DNA of 64,000 bases from Rufibacter sp. LB8 (GTDB taxonomy: Bacteria > Bacteroidota > Bacteroidia > Cytophagales > Hymenobacteraceae): contig NZ_JADALJ010000001.1 in NCBI RefSeq assembly GCF_014876185.1, forward strand, positions 1,717,501 through 1,781,500, written 5' to 3'. This document shows, piece by piece, positions 1 through 8,119 of the stretch. A program made the position numbers and the translations under genes. Under the pieces are notes generated by a model. It did no database searches. It saw only the letters and a program-made list of their open reading frames with translations, and was not told the DNA's origin. Numbering within the stretch: the stretch's first letter is position 1; the number at the start of each line of letters is the position of its first letter.

Positions 1-1121
1 CCTTTCATGTTAATATAGACTGGTGTGAGTTCTGTTTTATCCATATCATGCGGCAAAAGGTCTGTTACGGTGCCATCTGCCATTTTATAATGGGTGCAGA
101 TGCTGATTTCCTCAAATCCGTCCAGCACGTCGGCTTTCATCATGTTGAGTTGGGTCACGCCGTTCAGCATGATGGCATATTTTAGCGAGGGCAGGTCTAT
201 CCAACCGCAGCGACGGGGCCGGCCGGTGGTGGAACCGAACTCACGGCCGGCCTGGCGGATCTTCTCTCCTACTTCGTCATGCAATTCTGTAGGGAACGGA
301 CCGCTTCCCACGCGGGTACAGTAAGCTTTGAAAATGCCGTACACCTCGCCTATATGTCTTGGGGCAATACCTAACCCGGTACAAGCGCCCGCTACCAACG
401 TATTGGAAGACGTCACATAAGGGTATGTCCCGAAGTCTATATCTAAAAGAGAACCTTGCGCGCCCTCAGCTAGAATCTTCTTTCCGTCTTTAATAGCCTG
501 GTTGATCATATACTCAGACTCCACCAACGAAAACGTACGCAGGAATTCTACGGCGCTGAAGAATTGCTGCTCCAGTTCCTCAATATCTAATGATTTTTGG
601 TAGAACGAAGCGATTTTCTGGTGCTTGGCCACCGTGGCTTTGTACCGTTCTTCAAAATCTGGCTGCAGAATGTCCCCAACGCGTAAACCGCTTCGGCCAA
701 TTTTGTCTTGATAGGCCGGGCCAATTCCTTTTTGGGTAGACCCAATCTTTGAGGTACCTAAGGCTTCTTCAGAAATTCTGTCAAGGCTTTTGTGCGATGG
801 CAGAATGAGCTGCGCTTTTTTAGATATGTGCAGGTTTTGGGTAACGTCAATGCCGCGCGCCAGCAGTTTCTCCACTTCTACTCTAAATACTATAGGGTCC
901 AGCACTACGCCGTTGCCAATTATATTAATAATGTGCGGATGGAAAATGCCAGACGGAATCTGGTGCAGCACGTGCTTGGTGCCCTCAAACTCTAAGGTAT
1001 GGCCTGCGTTGGGGCCTCCCTGGAAACGGGCCACCACATCATACTGTGGGGCCAACACGTCTACAATCTTTCCTTTTCCTTCGTCGCCCCACTGGAGGCC
1101 TACTAATATGTCAACTGGCAT
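1..1121 (-). CDS. purA: Adenylosuccinate synthase, partial (C-terminus beyond left edge)
   Basis: Joins IMP and aspartate using GTP to give adenylosuccinate, the first committed step from IMP to AMP, in the cytosol. The N-terminus reads MPVDILVGLQWGDEGKGK, with the GDEGKGK phosphate-binding loop typical of PurA close to the start; NAGHT, SHKSLDRI, and the substrate-loop region GSTTGRPRRCGW are also present. About 373 residues are visible; the family is usually about 420-430, so only the end is missing. The ATG (complement of 1119-1121) directly abuts the stop codon of the upstream STAS gene, so it is the last visible gene of a leftward fur-STAS-purA operon. Confidence 0.96.
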   Translation of the reverse strand, partial: MPVDILVGLQWGDEGKGKIVDVLAPQYDVVARFQGGPNAGHTLEFEGTKHVLHQIPSGIFHPHIINIIGNGVVLDPIVFRVEVEKLLARGIDVTQNLHISKKAQLILPSHKSLDRISEEALGTSKIGSTQKGIGPAYQDKIGRSGLRVGDILQPDFEERYKATVAKHQKIASFYQKSLDIEELEQQFFSAVEFLRTFSLVESEYMINQAIKDGKKILAEGAQGSLLDIDFGTYPYVTSSNTLVAGACTGLGIAPRHIGEVYGIFKAYCTRVGSGPFPTELHDEVGEKIRQAGREFGSTTGRPRRCGWIDLPSLKYAIMLNGVTQLNMMKADVLDGFEEISICTHYKMADGTVTDLLPHDMDKTELTPVYINMK

Positions 1122-1469
1122 TTATAATGATTCTTTAAGAAGCTGAATGGCGGTGGCCTCATCTTCGGCAACGGTGAAGATGGCGTTCAGTTTGGTGATG
1201 ATTAATAATTTACGGATGTGCTCAGAGGGATTGATCAAGAGAAGCTCGCCGCCCCGGTTCCTGAATTTGGTCAGCAAAGACACCAACACGCCTATGCCGC
1301 TGCTATTGATGAACCGAACGTTGGACAGGTCTATGGCCGAGAGCAGCATGGAGTCATCAATGGTGGTGTTGGCCAGGTCCATGAGGCGCTGGGTTTCGGG
1401 CCCGCCAATCATATCGCCCTCTAACCTAATGATGAGAATGTTCTCTTCTGATGTGTGTTCTATTTTCAT
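1122..1469 (-). CDS. STAS-domain protein, anti-sigma factor antagonist type
   Basis: A 115-residue single STAS domain, the size of SpoIIAA/RsbV proteins. The segment [12 protein letters not shown] (about residues 55-66) matches the conserved phosphorylatable-serine loop (D/N-S-S-G-hydrophobic-G-hydrophobic-L), with Ser56 or Ser57 as the likely site. Such proteins release a sigma factor or act as partner-switch components when dephosphorylated. No kinase or phosphatase partner lies next to it here. Its start overlaps the end of the Fur-family gene by 4 bp (ATGA), so the two are translationally coupled, and purA follows with no gap. Function in this organism is inferred from the family only. 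Confidence 0.88.
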   Translation of the reverse strand: MKIEHTSEENILIIRLEGDMIGGPETQRLMDLANTTIDDSMLLSAIDLSNVRFINSSGIGVLVSLLTKFRNRGGELLLINPSEHIRKLLIITKLNAIFTVAEDEATAIQLLKESL

Positions 1470-1936
1470 TGGTTGGGTGCGTTTAACTTGGCCTGGCAGT
1501 CGCCGCAGATGCCGTACAAATTTAAGGAGTGGTGCAGAATATTAAAATTGAGCAACTCTCCCACCATGGTCTGGATGTTGTGCACCCGTGGATCACAGAA
1601 CTCCACCACCTTGTGGCAGTCTGTACAGATCACGTGGTCATGCTGCCGGCGGCCGTAAGATTTTTCATACTGGGCCAGGTTGCGGCCAAACTGGTGCTTG
1701 CTCACCAGGTCATTCTCCACCAGCAGGTCCAAGGTGTTATAGACCGTGGCCCGGCTCACCTGGTAGTTCTTGTTCTTCATGCTGATGTAAAGCGACTCCA
1801 CGTCAAAATGCCCGGTGCGGGAGTAAATCTCCTCCAAGATGGCGAAGCGTTCCGGGGTTTTCCGGAGGCCTTTGCTTTCTAGGTAGGCGGTGAAGATCTT
1901 TTTCACCTCAATAAATTTGAGCTCATCTAGTGCCAT
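1466..1936 (-). CDS. Fur-family metal/peroxide-responsive transcriptional repressor
   Basis: A 156-residue protein with the Fur layout: winged-helix DNA-binding half ([12 protein letters not shown] through [14 protein letters not shown], about residues 27-75), then a metal-binding dimerisation half. Metal ligands visible are HDHVICTDC (His99, His101, Cys104, Cys107) and a second CxxC pair CGDC (Cys144, Cys147), the structural zinc site. The family represses iron, zinc or peroxide-stress genes; the sequence does not say which. It is first in a leftward operon with the STAS protein and purA; a promoter is seen just upstream. Confidence 0.93.
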   Translation of the reverse strand: MALDELKFIEVKKIFTAYLESKGLRKTPERFAILEEIYSRTGHFDVESLYISMKNKNYQVSRATVYNTLDLLVENDLVSKHQFGRNLAQYEKSYGRRQHDHVICTDCHKVVEFCDPRVHNIQTMVGELLNFNILHHSLNLYGICGDCQAKLNAPNQ

Positions 1937-1952
1937 ACGCGTTCCTCTGCTG

Positions 1953-1984
1953 CAAACTTAATAGTTTTAACTGGTAATGCTAAA
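1953..1984 (-). promoter_or_regulatory. Promoter of the fur-STAS-purA operon
   Basis: On the minus strand TAAGTTTG (complement of 1953-1960) fits the Bacteroidota -7 box TAnnTTTG, and TTTAG (complement of 1980-1984) lies 19 bp upstream where the -33 TTTG is expected. The -7 box is about 17 bp from the Fur start codon. Confidence 0.5.
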
Positions 1985-2050
1985 CCTCCTGCCCCAGCAT
2001 CTGCAATTCTCACTACCTACTAATGAGTATTTATGGGAGAAAAAGTAGCC

Positions 2051-2086
2051 TTTGAAATACAAGAAATACTTATTTGAATATATTTG
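2051..2086 (+). promoter_or_regulatory. Possible promoter of the outer-membrane protein gene
   Basis: TATATTTG at 2079-2086 fits the -7 box TAnnTTTG. The nearest TTTG (2051-2054) is 24 bp away, longer than the usual 19-21, so the -33 assignment is weak. The leader to the ATG would be about 57 nt and is A/T-rich. Confidence 0.35.
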
Positions 2087-2149
2087 CCCCACAACTAATC
2101 CTTTTTATTTGTAAAGGATAAAATCTAAACCTTTTAACTATTTTCTTTT

Positions 2150-2896
2150 ATGACAACAATTACTTTCTTGAAAGGCATGAAAGCGGCCTCTCTGGTTTGC
2201 TTGCTAGGCGCATTGCCAACCGTAGGGTTTGCCCAGAAATCTGAAGAAGCCCCCGCCGCCAAAGTGGAGACCATTCTAACTGTGAACGCACCGGCTGAGA
2301 AAAGCCTGAACATCTCTTACCGTGAGGCTACCTCTTCTTACAAGCCATACGCTGTAAAACGCAAGCCGAAGGCTTCTTTTGAAGGTGGAACAAATGAATT
2401 GAAGATTGGTTACGGTGTAGTTACTGAAAACAAGAAACCAGACGGCATGTTTGGACCATTCACTGCTTCATTTGATAGAGGACTTGGTGCCGAGGTGGGC
2501 CCTGGCGTTATTGGTGTAGGTGCAAGCTTGTCTTACGCCTCTGTTAGTGATGATGAATCATTTGCTGATGATGTAGAATTCACCTCTAGAATAATAGTTA
2601 TCTCCCCAAGACTAACGTATCACTTAGACCTTCTACAGAATGAGCAAGTAGATTTATATGCTGGTCTTGCCTATAACTATGCTACTGTTTCAGCTTCATT
2701 TGATTATTCTGGCGATGATGAGGACATTGAAGAGCAAGTAGATGAGTTGAATGAGGAAATGGAAAGTGACTCAGAAGGCGAAATTGGCTTCTTAGTTGGT
2801 GCTTCTTATTACTTCACTGAGAAGATTGGTGCCTTTGCTGAATTCCAGACGAAGAACTTGTCTCAATTGGCCATTGGCTTGAGCATCAAGTTCTAA
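2150..2896 (+). CDS. Outer-membrane beta-barrel protein
   Basis: A 248-residue protein with an N-terminal signal peptide ending near VGFAQ (residues 25-29), followed by alternating hydrophobic strands (IGVGASLSYASV, IIVISPRLTYHLDLL, VDLYAGLAYNYATV, IGFLVGASYYF, LAIGLSIKF). It ends in Phe, as outer-membrane barrels often do. An acidic loop (YSGDDEDIEEQVDELNEEME) near residues 184-203 is probably surface exposed. This resembles small OmpW/OmpX-like porin-family proteins; substrate or role is unknown. Monocistronic, followed by a strong terminator. Confidence 0.75.
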   Translation: MTTITFLKGMKAASLVCLLGALPTVGFAQKSEEAPAAKVETILTVNAPAEKSLNISYREATSSYKPYAVKRKPKASFEGGTNELKIGYGVVTENKKPDGMFGPFTASFDRGLGAEVGPGVIGVGASLSYASVSDDESFADDVEFTSRIIVISPRLTYHLDLLQNEQVDLYAGLAYNYATVSASFDYSGDDEDIEEQVDELNEEMESDSEGEIGFLVGASYYFTEKIGAFAEFQTKNLSQLAIGLSIKF

Positions 2897-2920
2897 TTCA
2901 TAGAACCCAATCATATAACA

Positions 2921-2956
2921 AGAAGAGCCCGCTACAAAGCGGGCTCTTCTGCTTTT
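2921..2956 (+). terminator. Rho-independent terminator after the outer-membrane protein gene
   Basis: Perfect 13-bp stem (AGAAGAGCCCGCT 2921-2933 with AGCGGGCTCTTCT 2938-2950) and a short loop, followed by GCTTTT. Confidence 0.85.
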
Positions 2957-2995
2957 ACAGTTGGTGTGATTTAAAATTTAGATCTTCCCCTATTT

Positions 2996-3035
2996 CCGTT
3001 TTCGGGCTCAATTCTGGAAATGGAGCCAAAAACAG
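2996..3035. repeat. 40-bp palindromic repeat, copy 1
   Basis: Left arm CCGTTTTCGGGCTCA, centre ATTCTGGAAAT, degenerate right arm GGAGCCAAAAACAG. Intergenic, 40 bp before copy 2. Confidence 0.8.
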
Positions 3036-3074
3036 CATGCGTGGCGAAACTTGACAGCTTATGCAAAATGCTTT

Positions 3075-3114
3075 CCGTTTTTGGCTTCATTTCTGGAAAC
3101 GAAGCCAAAAACGG
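3075..3114. repeat. 40-bp palindromic repeat, copy 2
   Basis: Arms CCGTTTTTGGCTTC and GAAGCCAAAAACGG are fully complementary; pairing continues into flanking TTT/AAA (3072-3117). It lies between the convergent outer-membrane and RSH genes and could end transcription of either. Confidence 0.88.
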
Positions 3115-3132
3115 AAATTCTTACTCACGCTG

Positions 3133-5337
3133 CTAAGAATCAAACCGGTCCACGCTCAGCACGCCGTTCACTTTCATGAGCCGCTGAATCAGTTTCTCCA
3201 GCTGGGCGGTGTCATTCACAAACACCATCAGCCTGCCTTCAAACACGCCGTCATTGGAGTCAATGGTGATGGAGCGCATATTCACTTTGAGCGAGTTGGA
3301 AATCACCTTGGTTACATCATTCACCAAGCCCACGCGGTCGGTTCCTTTAATGGTGATACCCGCCAGAAACGACAGTTCCTGCTGCCCGGTCCACTTGGCC
3401 TTCACAATGCGGTGCCCGTAATTCGACATCAGTTCCACGGCTTTGGGGCAGGTAGTGCGGTGAATAGAAATACCGTGCTTCACCGTCTGGAACCCGAACA
3501 CATCATCTCCCGGAATAGGATTGCAGCATTTGGCCAGTTCATAGTCTATCTTGTCGGTGTCGCCGCCAATAACCAGCAACTGCGAGTTGATGCCCCTGAT
3601 TTTCTCCACCTCTTTGTCAAAACTGGAGCCGTCTAGCATAGACACCGGCTTATACTGGTCACTGTGCGGGTTGAAGATGTAGTCTTTGATTTCCTTGATG
3701 TCCAGCAGGCCCGCCGCCACTCTATAATAGAAGTCCTGTAAGGACGGCGCGTTGAAATAGGCGGCCAGGCGGTTGAGGTTGGCGGTGGAGGCCTCAATGG
3801 AAAGCTGTTTCAGGCGCGCTTCTACAAGTTCACAGCCTTCCTCGGCTTTCTCTTTGCGTTCTTCGCGCAGGAAATCTTTTATTTTAGAACGCGCTTTGGA
3901 TGTGGTGACAAATTTCAGCCATTCGCCGGTGGGCTTCTGTTTCTGCGACGTCAAAATCTCTACCTGGTCGCCGTTGTGCAAGCGGTAACTCAACGGCACC
4001 AGTTTCTGGTTCACCTTCGCGCCCAGGCACTGGTAGCCAATCTGCGTGTGTATCTCAAAGGCGAAATCCAACGTGGTGGCTCTATCCGGAAGAATAATCA
4101 ATTCCCCTTTGGGTGTAAACACGAAAATTTCCTCCACAAACAGGTTGGTCCGGAACTCATCCAGGAACTCAATGGCGTTGGTGTTGCTCACTTCCAGCAT
4201 GTCGCGCACTTTGTTGATCCAGTTGTCCAGGCCAGACTCTGCCGGGCCCACACTGCCGGTTTTGTATTTCCAGTGGGCCGCATAGCCGCGTTCGGCCACG
4301 TCATCCATGCGTTTGGTTCTGATCTGCACTTCCACCCATTGGCCGGTTTTGCTCATGACCGTGGTGTGCAAGGCCTCATAGCCGTTGGCTTTGGGCGTGC
4401 TCACCCAGTCACGCAGGCGGTCTGGGTTGGGCTGGTAAAAATCGGTGACAATAGAATACACGCGCCAGCAGGCCGGTTTCTCCTGTTCATACGGCACGTT
4501 CAAGATGATTCTGATGGCGAACAGGTCATAGATTTCCTCAAAGGTGACGTTCTGCTTCTTCATCTTTTTCAAGATGGAGTAAATGGACTTGGGCCGGCCT
4601 TTCACCTCAAAATCTGTGAACCCTTGTTTGCGCAGTTCTTCTTCTATAGGCGAAATAAAATCTCCAATGAACTTGCCGCGCGCGCTCTTGGTCTGCCTGA
4701 TTTTATTGGAGATGTATTTATAGGTCTCAGTATCTGTGTACTTGAGATGCAGGTCTTCCAGCTCAGACTTAATGGCATACAAACCCAGGCGGTGGGCCAA
4801 GGGCGCGTACAAATACATGGTTTCTGAGGCAATCTTGAGCTGCTTGTCACGGGCCATGCTGCCCAGCGTGCGCATGTTGTGGAGGCGGTCAGCCAGTTTA
4901 ATCAGAATCACGCGCACGTCATCTGAAAGCGTGAGCAGCATTTTCCGGAAATTCTCTGCCTGTTGGCTGGTGCCGTACTCAAAGACACCGGAAATCTTTG
5001 TCAGGCCTTCAATGATTCTAGCCACCCGAGGCCCGAAGTCGCGTTCAATGTCGGCAATCTCCAGGTCGGTGTCTTCTACCACGTCATGCAGGAGCGCGGC
5101 CACAATGGAGGTGGTGCCCAGGCCAATCTCTTCCACGGCAATCTGGGCTACGGCCAAAGGGTGCAGAATGTAGGGCTCACCTGACTTGCGGCGCATTTCT
5201 TTGTGGGCCTCCAACGACGTGTTGAAAGCCTTCTTTATAATCTTGGCGTCATTGTCTTTTAAGAATGGTTTTGCGTGGCGCAGCAACTTTCTGTAATGGC
5301 GCAGTATCTCCTTCCGCTCGGCTTCGTGGTCAATCAT
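3133..5337 (-). CDS. rsh: Bifunctional (p)ppGpp synthetase/hydrolase, RSH (RelA/SpoT) family
   Basis: Makes and degrades the stringent-response alarmone (p)ppGpp. The 734 residues follow the long-RSH layout: an HD hydrolase domain with intact HDVVED at residues 84-89, a synthetase domain (YDLFAIRIIL; RDWVSTPKANGYEALHTTV; VEVQIRT), a TGS domain near residues 400-460 (FVFTPKGELIILP), the Cys-containing helical region (CCNPIPGDDVFGF; HRTTCP), and a C-terminal ACT domain (LAGITIKGTDRVGLVNDVT). The preserved HDxxED motif argues for hydrolase activity as well as synthesis. No second long RSH is seen in the window. Start ATG at 5335-5337; transcribed alone, facing copy 2 of the palindrome at its 3' end. 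Confidence 0.96.
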   Translation of the reverse strand: MIDHEAERKEILRHYRKLLRHAKPFLKDNDAKIIKKAFNTSLEAHKEMRRKSGEPYILHPLAVAQIAVEEIGLGTTSIVAALLHDVVEDTDLEIADIERDFGPRVARIIEGLTKISGVFEYGTSQQAENFRKMLLTLSDDVRVILIKLADRLHNMRTLGSMARDKQLKIASETMYLYAPLAHRLGLYAIKSELEDLHLKYTDTETYKYISNKIRQTKSARGKFIGDFISPIEEELRKQGFTDFEVKGRPKSIYSILKKMKKQNVTFEEIYDLFAIRIILNVPYEQEKPACWRVYSIVTDFYQPNPDRLRDWVSTPKANGYEALHTTVMSKTGQWVEVQIRTKRMDDVAERGYAAHWKYKTGSVGPAESGLDNWINKVRDMLEVSNTNAIEFLDEFRTNLFVEEIFVFTPKGELIILPDRATTLDFAFEIHTQIGYQCLGAKVNQKLVPLSYRLHNGDQVEILTSQKQKPTGEWLKFVTTSKARSKIKDFLREERKEKAEEGCELVEARLKQLSIEASTANLNRLAAYFNAPSLQDFYYRVAAGLLDIKEIKDYIFNPHSDQYKPVSMLDGSSFDKEVEKIRGINSQLLVIGGDTDKIDYELAKCCNPIPGDDVFGFQTVKHGISIHRTTCPKAVELMSNYGHRIVKAKWTGQQELSFLAGITIKGTDRVGLVNDVTKVISNSLKVNMRSITIDSNDGVFEGRLMVFVNDTAQLEKLIQRLMKVNGVLSVDRFDS

Positions 5338-5429
5338 AGGGGTAAGTACGTCAGATTACTCGCAAAAGCAAGAGTGCCCGGCATGCTGACCAGTTTTATA
5401 AAATTTTTACCAAAAAAAACGAAAGCAAG

Positions 5430-5461
5430 TTGCATAAACAAAAAAGAGTTTGCTACATTTG
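5430..5461 (+). promoter_or_regulatory. Promoter of tRNA-Leu
   Basis: TTG at 5430-5432 and TACATTTG at 5454-5461, 21 bp apart, fit the Bacteroidota promoter form. The tRNA begins 26 bp after the -7 box. Confidence 0.5.
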
Positions 5462-5487
5462 CAGCACCATTACAAAACACACTGTAT

Positions 5488-5569
5488 GCGGATGTGGCGA
5501 AATTGGTAGACGCACTAGACTTAGGATCTAGCGCTGCGAGGCATGGGGGTTCGAGTCCCTCCATCCGCA
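5488..5569 (+). tRNA. tRNA-Leu (anticodon UAG)
   Basis: The acceptor stem GCGGATG (5488-5494) pairs with CATCCGC (5562-5568), with discriminator A at 5569. The anticodon stem CTAGA/TCTAG encloses the loop CTTAGGA, giving anticodon TAG (UAG), which reads CUA and related Leu codons. T arm GGGGGTTCGAGTCCCTCC is present, and there is a short variable arm between anticodon and T arms as in Leu tRNAs. CCA is not encoded. About 82 nt. Confidence 0.95.
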
Positions 5570-5576
5570 CAAGTGA

Positions 5577-5610
5577 AACCCTCAATCCCAACCGGGGTTG
5601 GGGGTTTTTT
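5577..5610 (+). terminator. Terminator after tRNA-Leu
   Basis: Stem CCCAACC (5587-5593) with GGTTGGG (5596-5602) followed by GG and a run of six T. It separates the tRNA from tig. Confidence 0.75.
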
Positions 5611-5646
5611 CAATTTTATAGTCGCACAACTTAAACCTCAAGCACC

Positions 5647-6975
5647 TTGAATATTACCCTCAATCAAACCGACGGCCAGAACGCCAGCCTAACCGTAAGC
5701 CTGCAAGAGGCTGATTACGCCGCGCGCGTAGACGAGCAAATCAAAGATTACAGCAAGAAGGCCAACATCAAGGGTTTCCGTCCGGGCAAGGTGCCCGCCG
5801 GCTTGATCAAGAAGATGTACGGCAAAGGCATTCTGGTGGACTCCATCAACCAGTTGTTGCATGAGTCAGTGAACAACTACATCAAAGAAAACAAGCTGCG
5901 CATCTTGGGCGAGCCCCTGCCGGAGCGCTTGGATGACAGCACCATCAACTGGGACACCCAGAAGGAGTTTGAGTTCAGCTACGCCATTGGCCTGTTGCCT
6001 GAGTTTGAATTGCCTTTGTCTGACGTGTCTGTGCAGAAATACAACATTGAAGTAGACCAAGTTACTGTTGACGAAGCCTACGAGCAGATGCAGAAGCAGT
6101 TTGGCAAAACCACCAACCCAGACGTTTCTGAAGCCAATGATTACCTGTACGGTGACCTGAAGCAAACCGAAGGTGAGTTTGAAACCAAGACTTTATTGCC
6201 ATTAAACAAAGTGTTGGCCGGTGCCGATAAATTTGTAGGTGTAAAACCAGGTGACACCATCACGTTTGACATTAGAGAAGCCTTTGGTGATGACGCGGCC
6301 CTGGCCCATGTTACCGGCCTGAGCAAAGACGTGACCAAAGACCTGAACGGCGAGTTTACGTTTGTGGTGGAGAAAATCAACCGCACAGAGAACGCTGCCA
6401 TGGACCAGGAGTTCTTCGACAAAATCTTCGGGAAAGACAACGTGACTACGCAGGAAGAATTTGACGCCAAGGTACGCGAGGTGATTGGTGAAAATTACGA
6501 GCGCGAAGCCATTAACATCTTGGACCGTGACGTGATTGACCAATTAGTAGAGAAATCTTCTATTGAAATCCCGAACGAGTTCTTCAAACGCTGGTTGACC
6601 GTGACCAACGAAGGCAAAATCACCCCAGAGCAGATTGACGAGTTCTATGACCAATATGTGAAGGAATTGAAGTGGTCTATGATCCGGAACAAAGTAGTGG
6701 AGGAGAATGACATTCAGGTGAAGAACGAAGACGTGGTGGAAAGTGCCCGTCAGAAAATGATGGCGCAGTTCAACATGCCAGAAGTTCCGGCAGAGATGGA
6801 AGACACCTTCAACAATTTCCTGGACAACCACTTGAAGCAAAACAACGGCAAGAACTTCGTGAACGAGTACGAAGCCTTGGTAGCGGAGAAAGTGTTGGAG
6901 TTTGTGAAAAGCAAAGTGACCATCACTGAAAACAGCATCACCGCTGAAGAATTCAGAAACAAGGTAGGCGCGTAA
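5647..6975 (+). CDS. tig: Trigger factor, ribosome-associated chaperone
   Basis: Binds the ribosome exit tunnel and shields nascent chains. The 442-residue length is typical. The ribosome-binding signature GFRPGKVP is at residues 43-50. The central domain (about residues 150-240) is poorly conserved against FKBP-type prolyl isomerases, as is common in Bacteroidota. The long helical C-terminal domain runs to KSKVTITENSITAEEF. The start is TTG at 5647: an in-frame TAA lies at 5632-5634 with no ATG between, and MNITLNQTDG matches the usual trigger-factor opening strand. A terminator follows, so clpP and clpX, often linked to tig, are separated here by mazEF. Confidence 0.94.
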   Translation: MNITLNQTDGQNASLTVSLQEADYAARVDEQIKDYSKKANIKGFRPGKVPAGLIKKMYGKGILVDSINQLLHESVNNYIKENKLRILGEPLPERLDDSTINWDTQKEFEFSYAIGLLPEFELPLSDVSVQKYNIEVDQVTVDEAYEQMQKQFGKTTNPDVSEANDYLYGDLKQTEGEFETKTLLPLNKVLAGADKFVGVKPGDTITFDIREAFGDDAALAHVTGLSKDVTKDLNGEFTFVVEKINRTENAAMDQEFFDKIFGKDNVTTQEEFDAKVREVIGENYEREAINILDRDVIDQLVEKSSIEIPNEFFKRWLTVTNEGKITPEQIDEFYDQYVKELKWSMIRNKVVEENDIQVKNEDVVESARQKMMAQFNMPEVPAEMEDTFNNFLDNHLKQNNGKNFVNEYEALVAEKVLEFVKSKVTITENSITAEEFRNKVGA

Positions 6976-6997
6976 GTAGCTTAACTAACTTATAATG

Positions 6998-7030
6998 AAA
7001 AGCCTCTGGTAAATGCCAGGGGCTTTTTTG
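6998..7030 (+). terminator. Terminator after tig
   Basis: AAAAGCC-T-CTGG pairs with CCAG-G-GGCTTTT around a short A/T loop, then a T run (7024-7029). Confidence 0.8.
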
Positions 7031-7113
7031 TTTATTCCTTATTTCAATCTTCTTCATACACAAGTTGTCTAGAAGTTTAATGAAATGTGTGTTTTAGAAG
7101 CTGTATTAAGTTT

Positions 7114-7153
7114 CTGATTTCGGGCTCATTTCCAGAAATGAGCCCGAAATCAG
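7114..7153. repeat. 40-bp palindromic repeat, copy 3 (compensatory variant)
   Basis: Arms CTGATTTCGGGCTCATTT and AAATGAGCCCGAAATCAG are fully complementary. Relative to other copies both arms carry the matching change (TGATTTC/GAAATCA instead of CGTTTTC/GAAAACG). Pairing extends into TTT/AAA, 7111-7156. Confidence 0.9.
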
Positions 7154-7235
7154 AAATTAGGAAAAACTAATTTTTCAGCATTTCCACAAAATTCTAACCA
7201 GCTGCAATAAGTAATTCTTCCCAAATCCCATTTAA

Positions 7236-7272
<37 letters not shown>

Positions 7273-7303
7273 TAGAATTCATAATGGAGTACGCAGAACA
7301 CTA

Positions 7304-7335
7304 TTTTGCTTTTAGTCGTAAACGTAGTAACTTTG
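7304..7335 (+). promoter_or_regulatory. Promoter of mazEF
   Basis: TTTG at 7305-7308, 19-bp spacer, TAACTTTG at 7328-7335: an exact match to the Bacteroidota TTTG-N19-TAnnTTTG form. The leader to the mazE ATG would be about 18 nt. Confidence 0.65.
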
Positions 7336-7359
7336 TAATTACATATCTATTGTACAATT

Positions 7360-7605
7360 ATGGAAGTATCAATCATTCAAATAGGAAACTCTAAAGGCTT
7401 TCGCTTACCCAAGGCCATCCTTGAAAGATATAATATTAAGGATAAGGTGGAAATGATTCTGGAAAAGGGTCAAATCGTATTGAAACCCATTGACCAACCA
7501 AGAAAAGGCTGGGACCTTGCCTTCAAGAAAATGCATGAGAGCGGTGAAGACCAACTGCTTCTCAACGATGTGTTTGAGGACGAAAACTTTGAGGAATGGA
7601 CGTAA
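7360..7605 (+). CDS. mazE: MazE/AbrB-type antitoxin
   Basis: An 81-residue antitoxin of a type II toxin-antitoxin pair. The first half is an AbrB/MazE swapped-hairpin DNA-binding domain (VSIIQIGNSKGFRLPKAILE, with the GNSKGFRLPK signature at residues 8-17). The C-terminal half is acidic (DVFEDENFEEW) and probably binds and blocks the toxin. Its stop overlaps the start of the toxin gene by 10 bp, giving translational coupling. MazE proteins usually repress their own promoter together with MazF; the promoter lies 25 bp upstream. Confidence 0.9.
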   Translation: MEVSIIQIGNSKGFRLPKAILERYNIKDKVEMILEKGQIVLKPIDQPRKGWDLAFKKMHESGEDQLLLNDVFEDENFEEWT

Positions 7606-7919
7606 ATCAATATGACATTGTGCTGGTTAACCTAGACCCAACCGTGGGGAGTGAGATTCAGAAAACCAGGCCGTGCGTTATTATTTCCCCTAACGAAATC
7701 AACTATAATCTTAGAACGGTGGTGGTCGCGCCAATGACTACCAAAAGCCGTACCTACCCAACACGAGTTAAAATTAAGCACAATAACCAAACGGGGTGGG
7801 TAGTGCTAGACCAAATAAGAACCATAGATAAAATTAGAATTATAAAAAGTCTGGGCCAACTGCACCCTTCTGAAGCCACTGCCTGCAAACAGATAATTAA
7901 AGAGACGTTTGTAGATTGA
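7596..7919 (+). CDS. mazF: MazF/PemK-type endoribonuclease toxin
   Basis: A 107-residue protein matching the MazF/PemK fold: N-terminal YDIVLVNLDPTVGSEIQKTR with the G-S-E-x-x-K-x-R-P substrate-binding loop (residues 18-26, RPCVII following), VVVAPMT in the central strand, and GWVVLDQIRTIDKIRI near residue 70. The family cleaves mRNA at short motifs and stops growth until neutralised by MazE. It is intact, and paired with the antitoxin upstream. The cleavage motif cannot be read from the sequence. Confidence 0.92.
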   Translation: MDVNQYDIVLVNLDPTVGSEIQKTRPCVIISPNEINYNLRTVVVAPMTTKSRTYPTRVKIKHNNQTGWVVLDQIRTIDKIRIIKSLGQLHPSEATACKQIIKETFVD

Positions 7920-8004
7920 CAAGTTAGGTGTAACAAAAGGTTTATTATCTGACACATACTTCCTGATGATACCCTCCGCCATAATGGCAGCAAAACCCAC
8001 CTTT

Positions 8005-8044
8005 CCGTTTTTGGCCTGATTTCTGAAAATGAACCTGAAAACAA
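8005..8044. repeat. 40-bp palindromic repeat, copy 4 (degenerate)
   Basis: CCGTTTTTGGCCTGATTT left, AAATGAACCTGAAAACAA right; several mismatches in the stem. It lies between mazF and clpP. Confidence 0.65.
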
Positions 8045-8119
8045 ATGCCCGCCATTTGGGCTTTGGATTTTGTAACCCACGCCTTTCTTTTTAAGTTAAG
8101 GCTTCTAAACAGAACCCAT

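Noticed and set aside
3061-3636. 191-codon plus-strand frame opposite the RSH gene
   Set aside because: Shadow of the RSH coding strand; starts just before a palindrome.
8045-8119. Upstream extension of clpP
   Set aside because: It begins at the very end of palindrome copy 4; the ATG at 8120 gives a normal ClpP.
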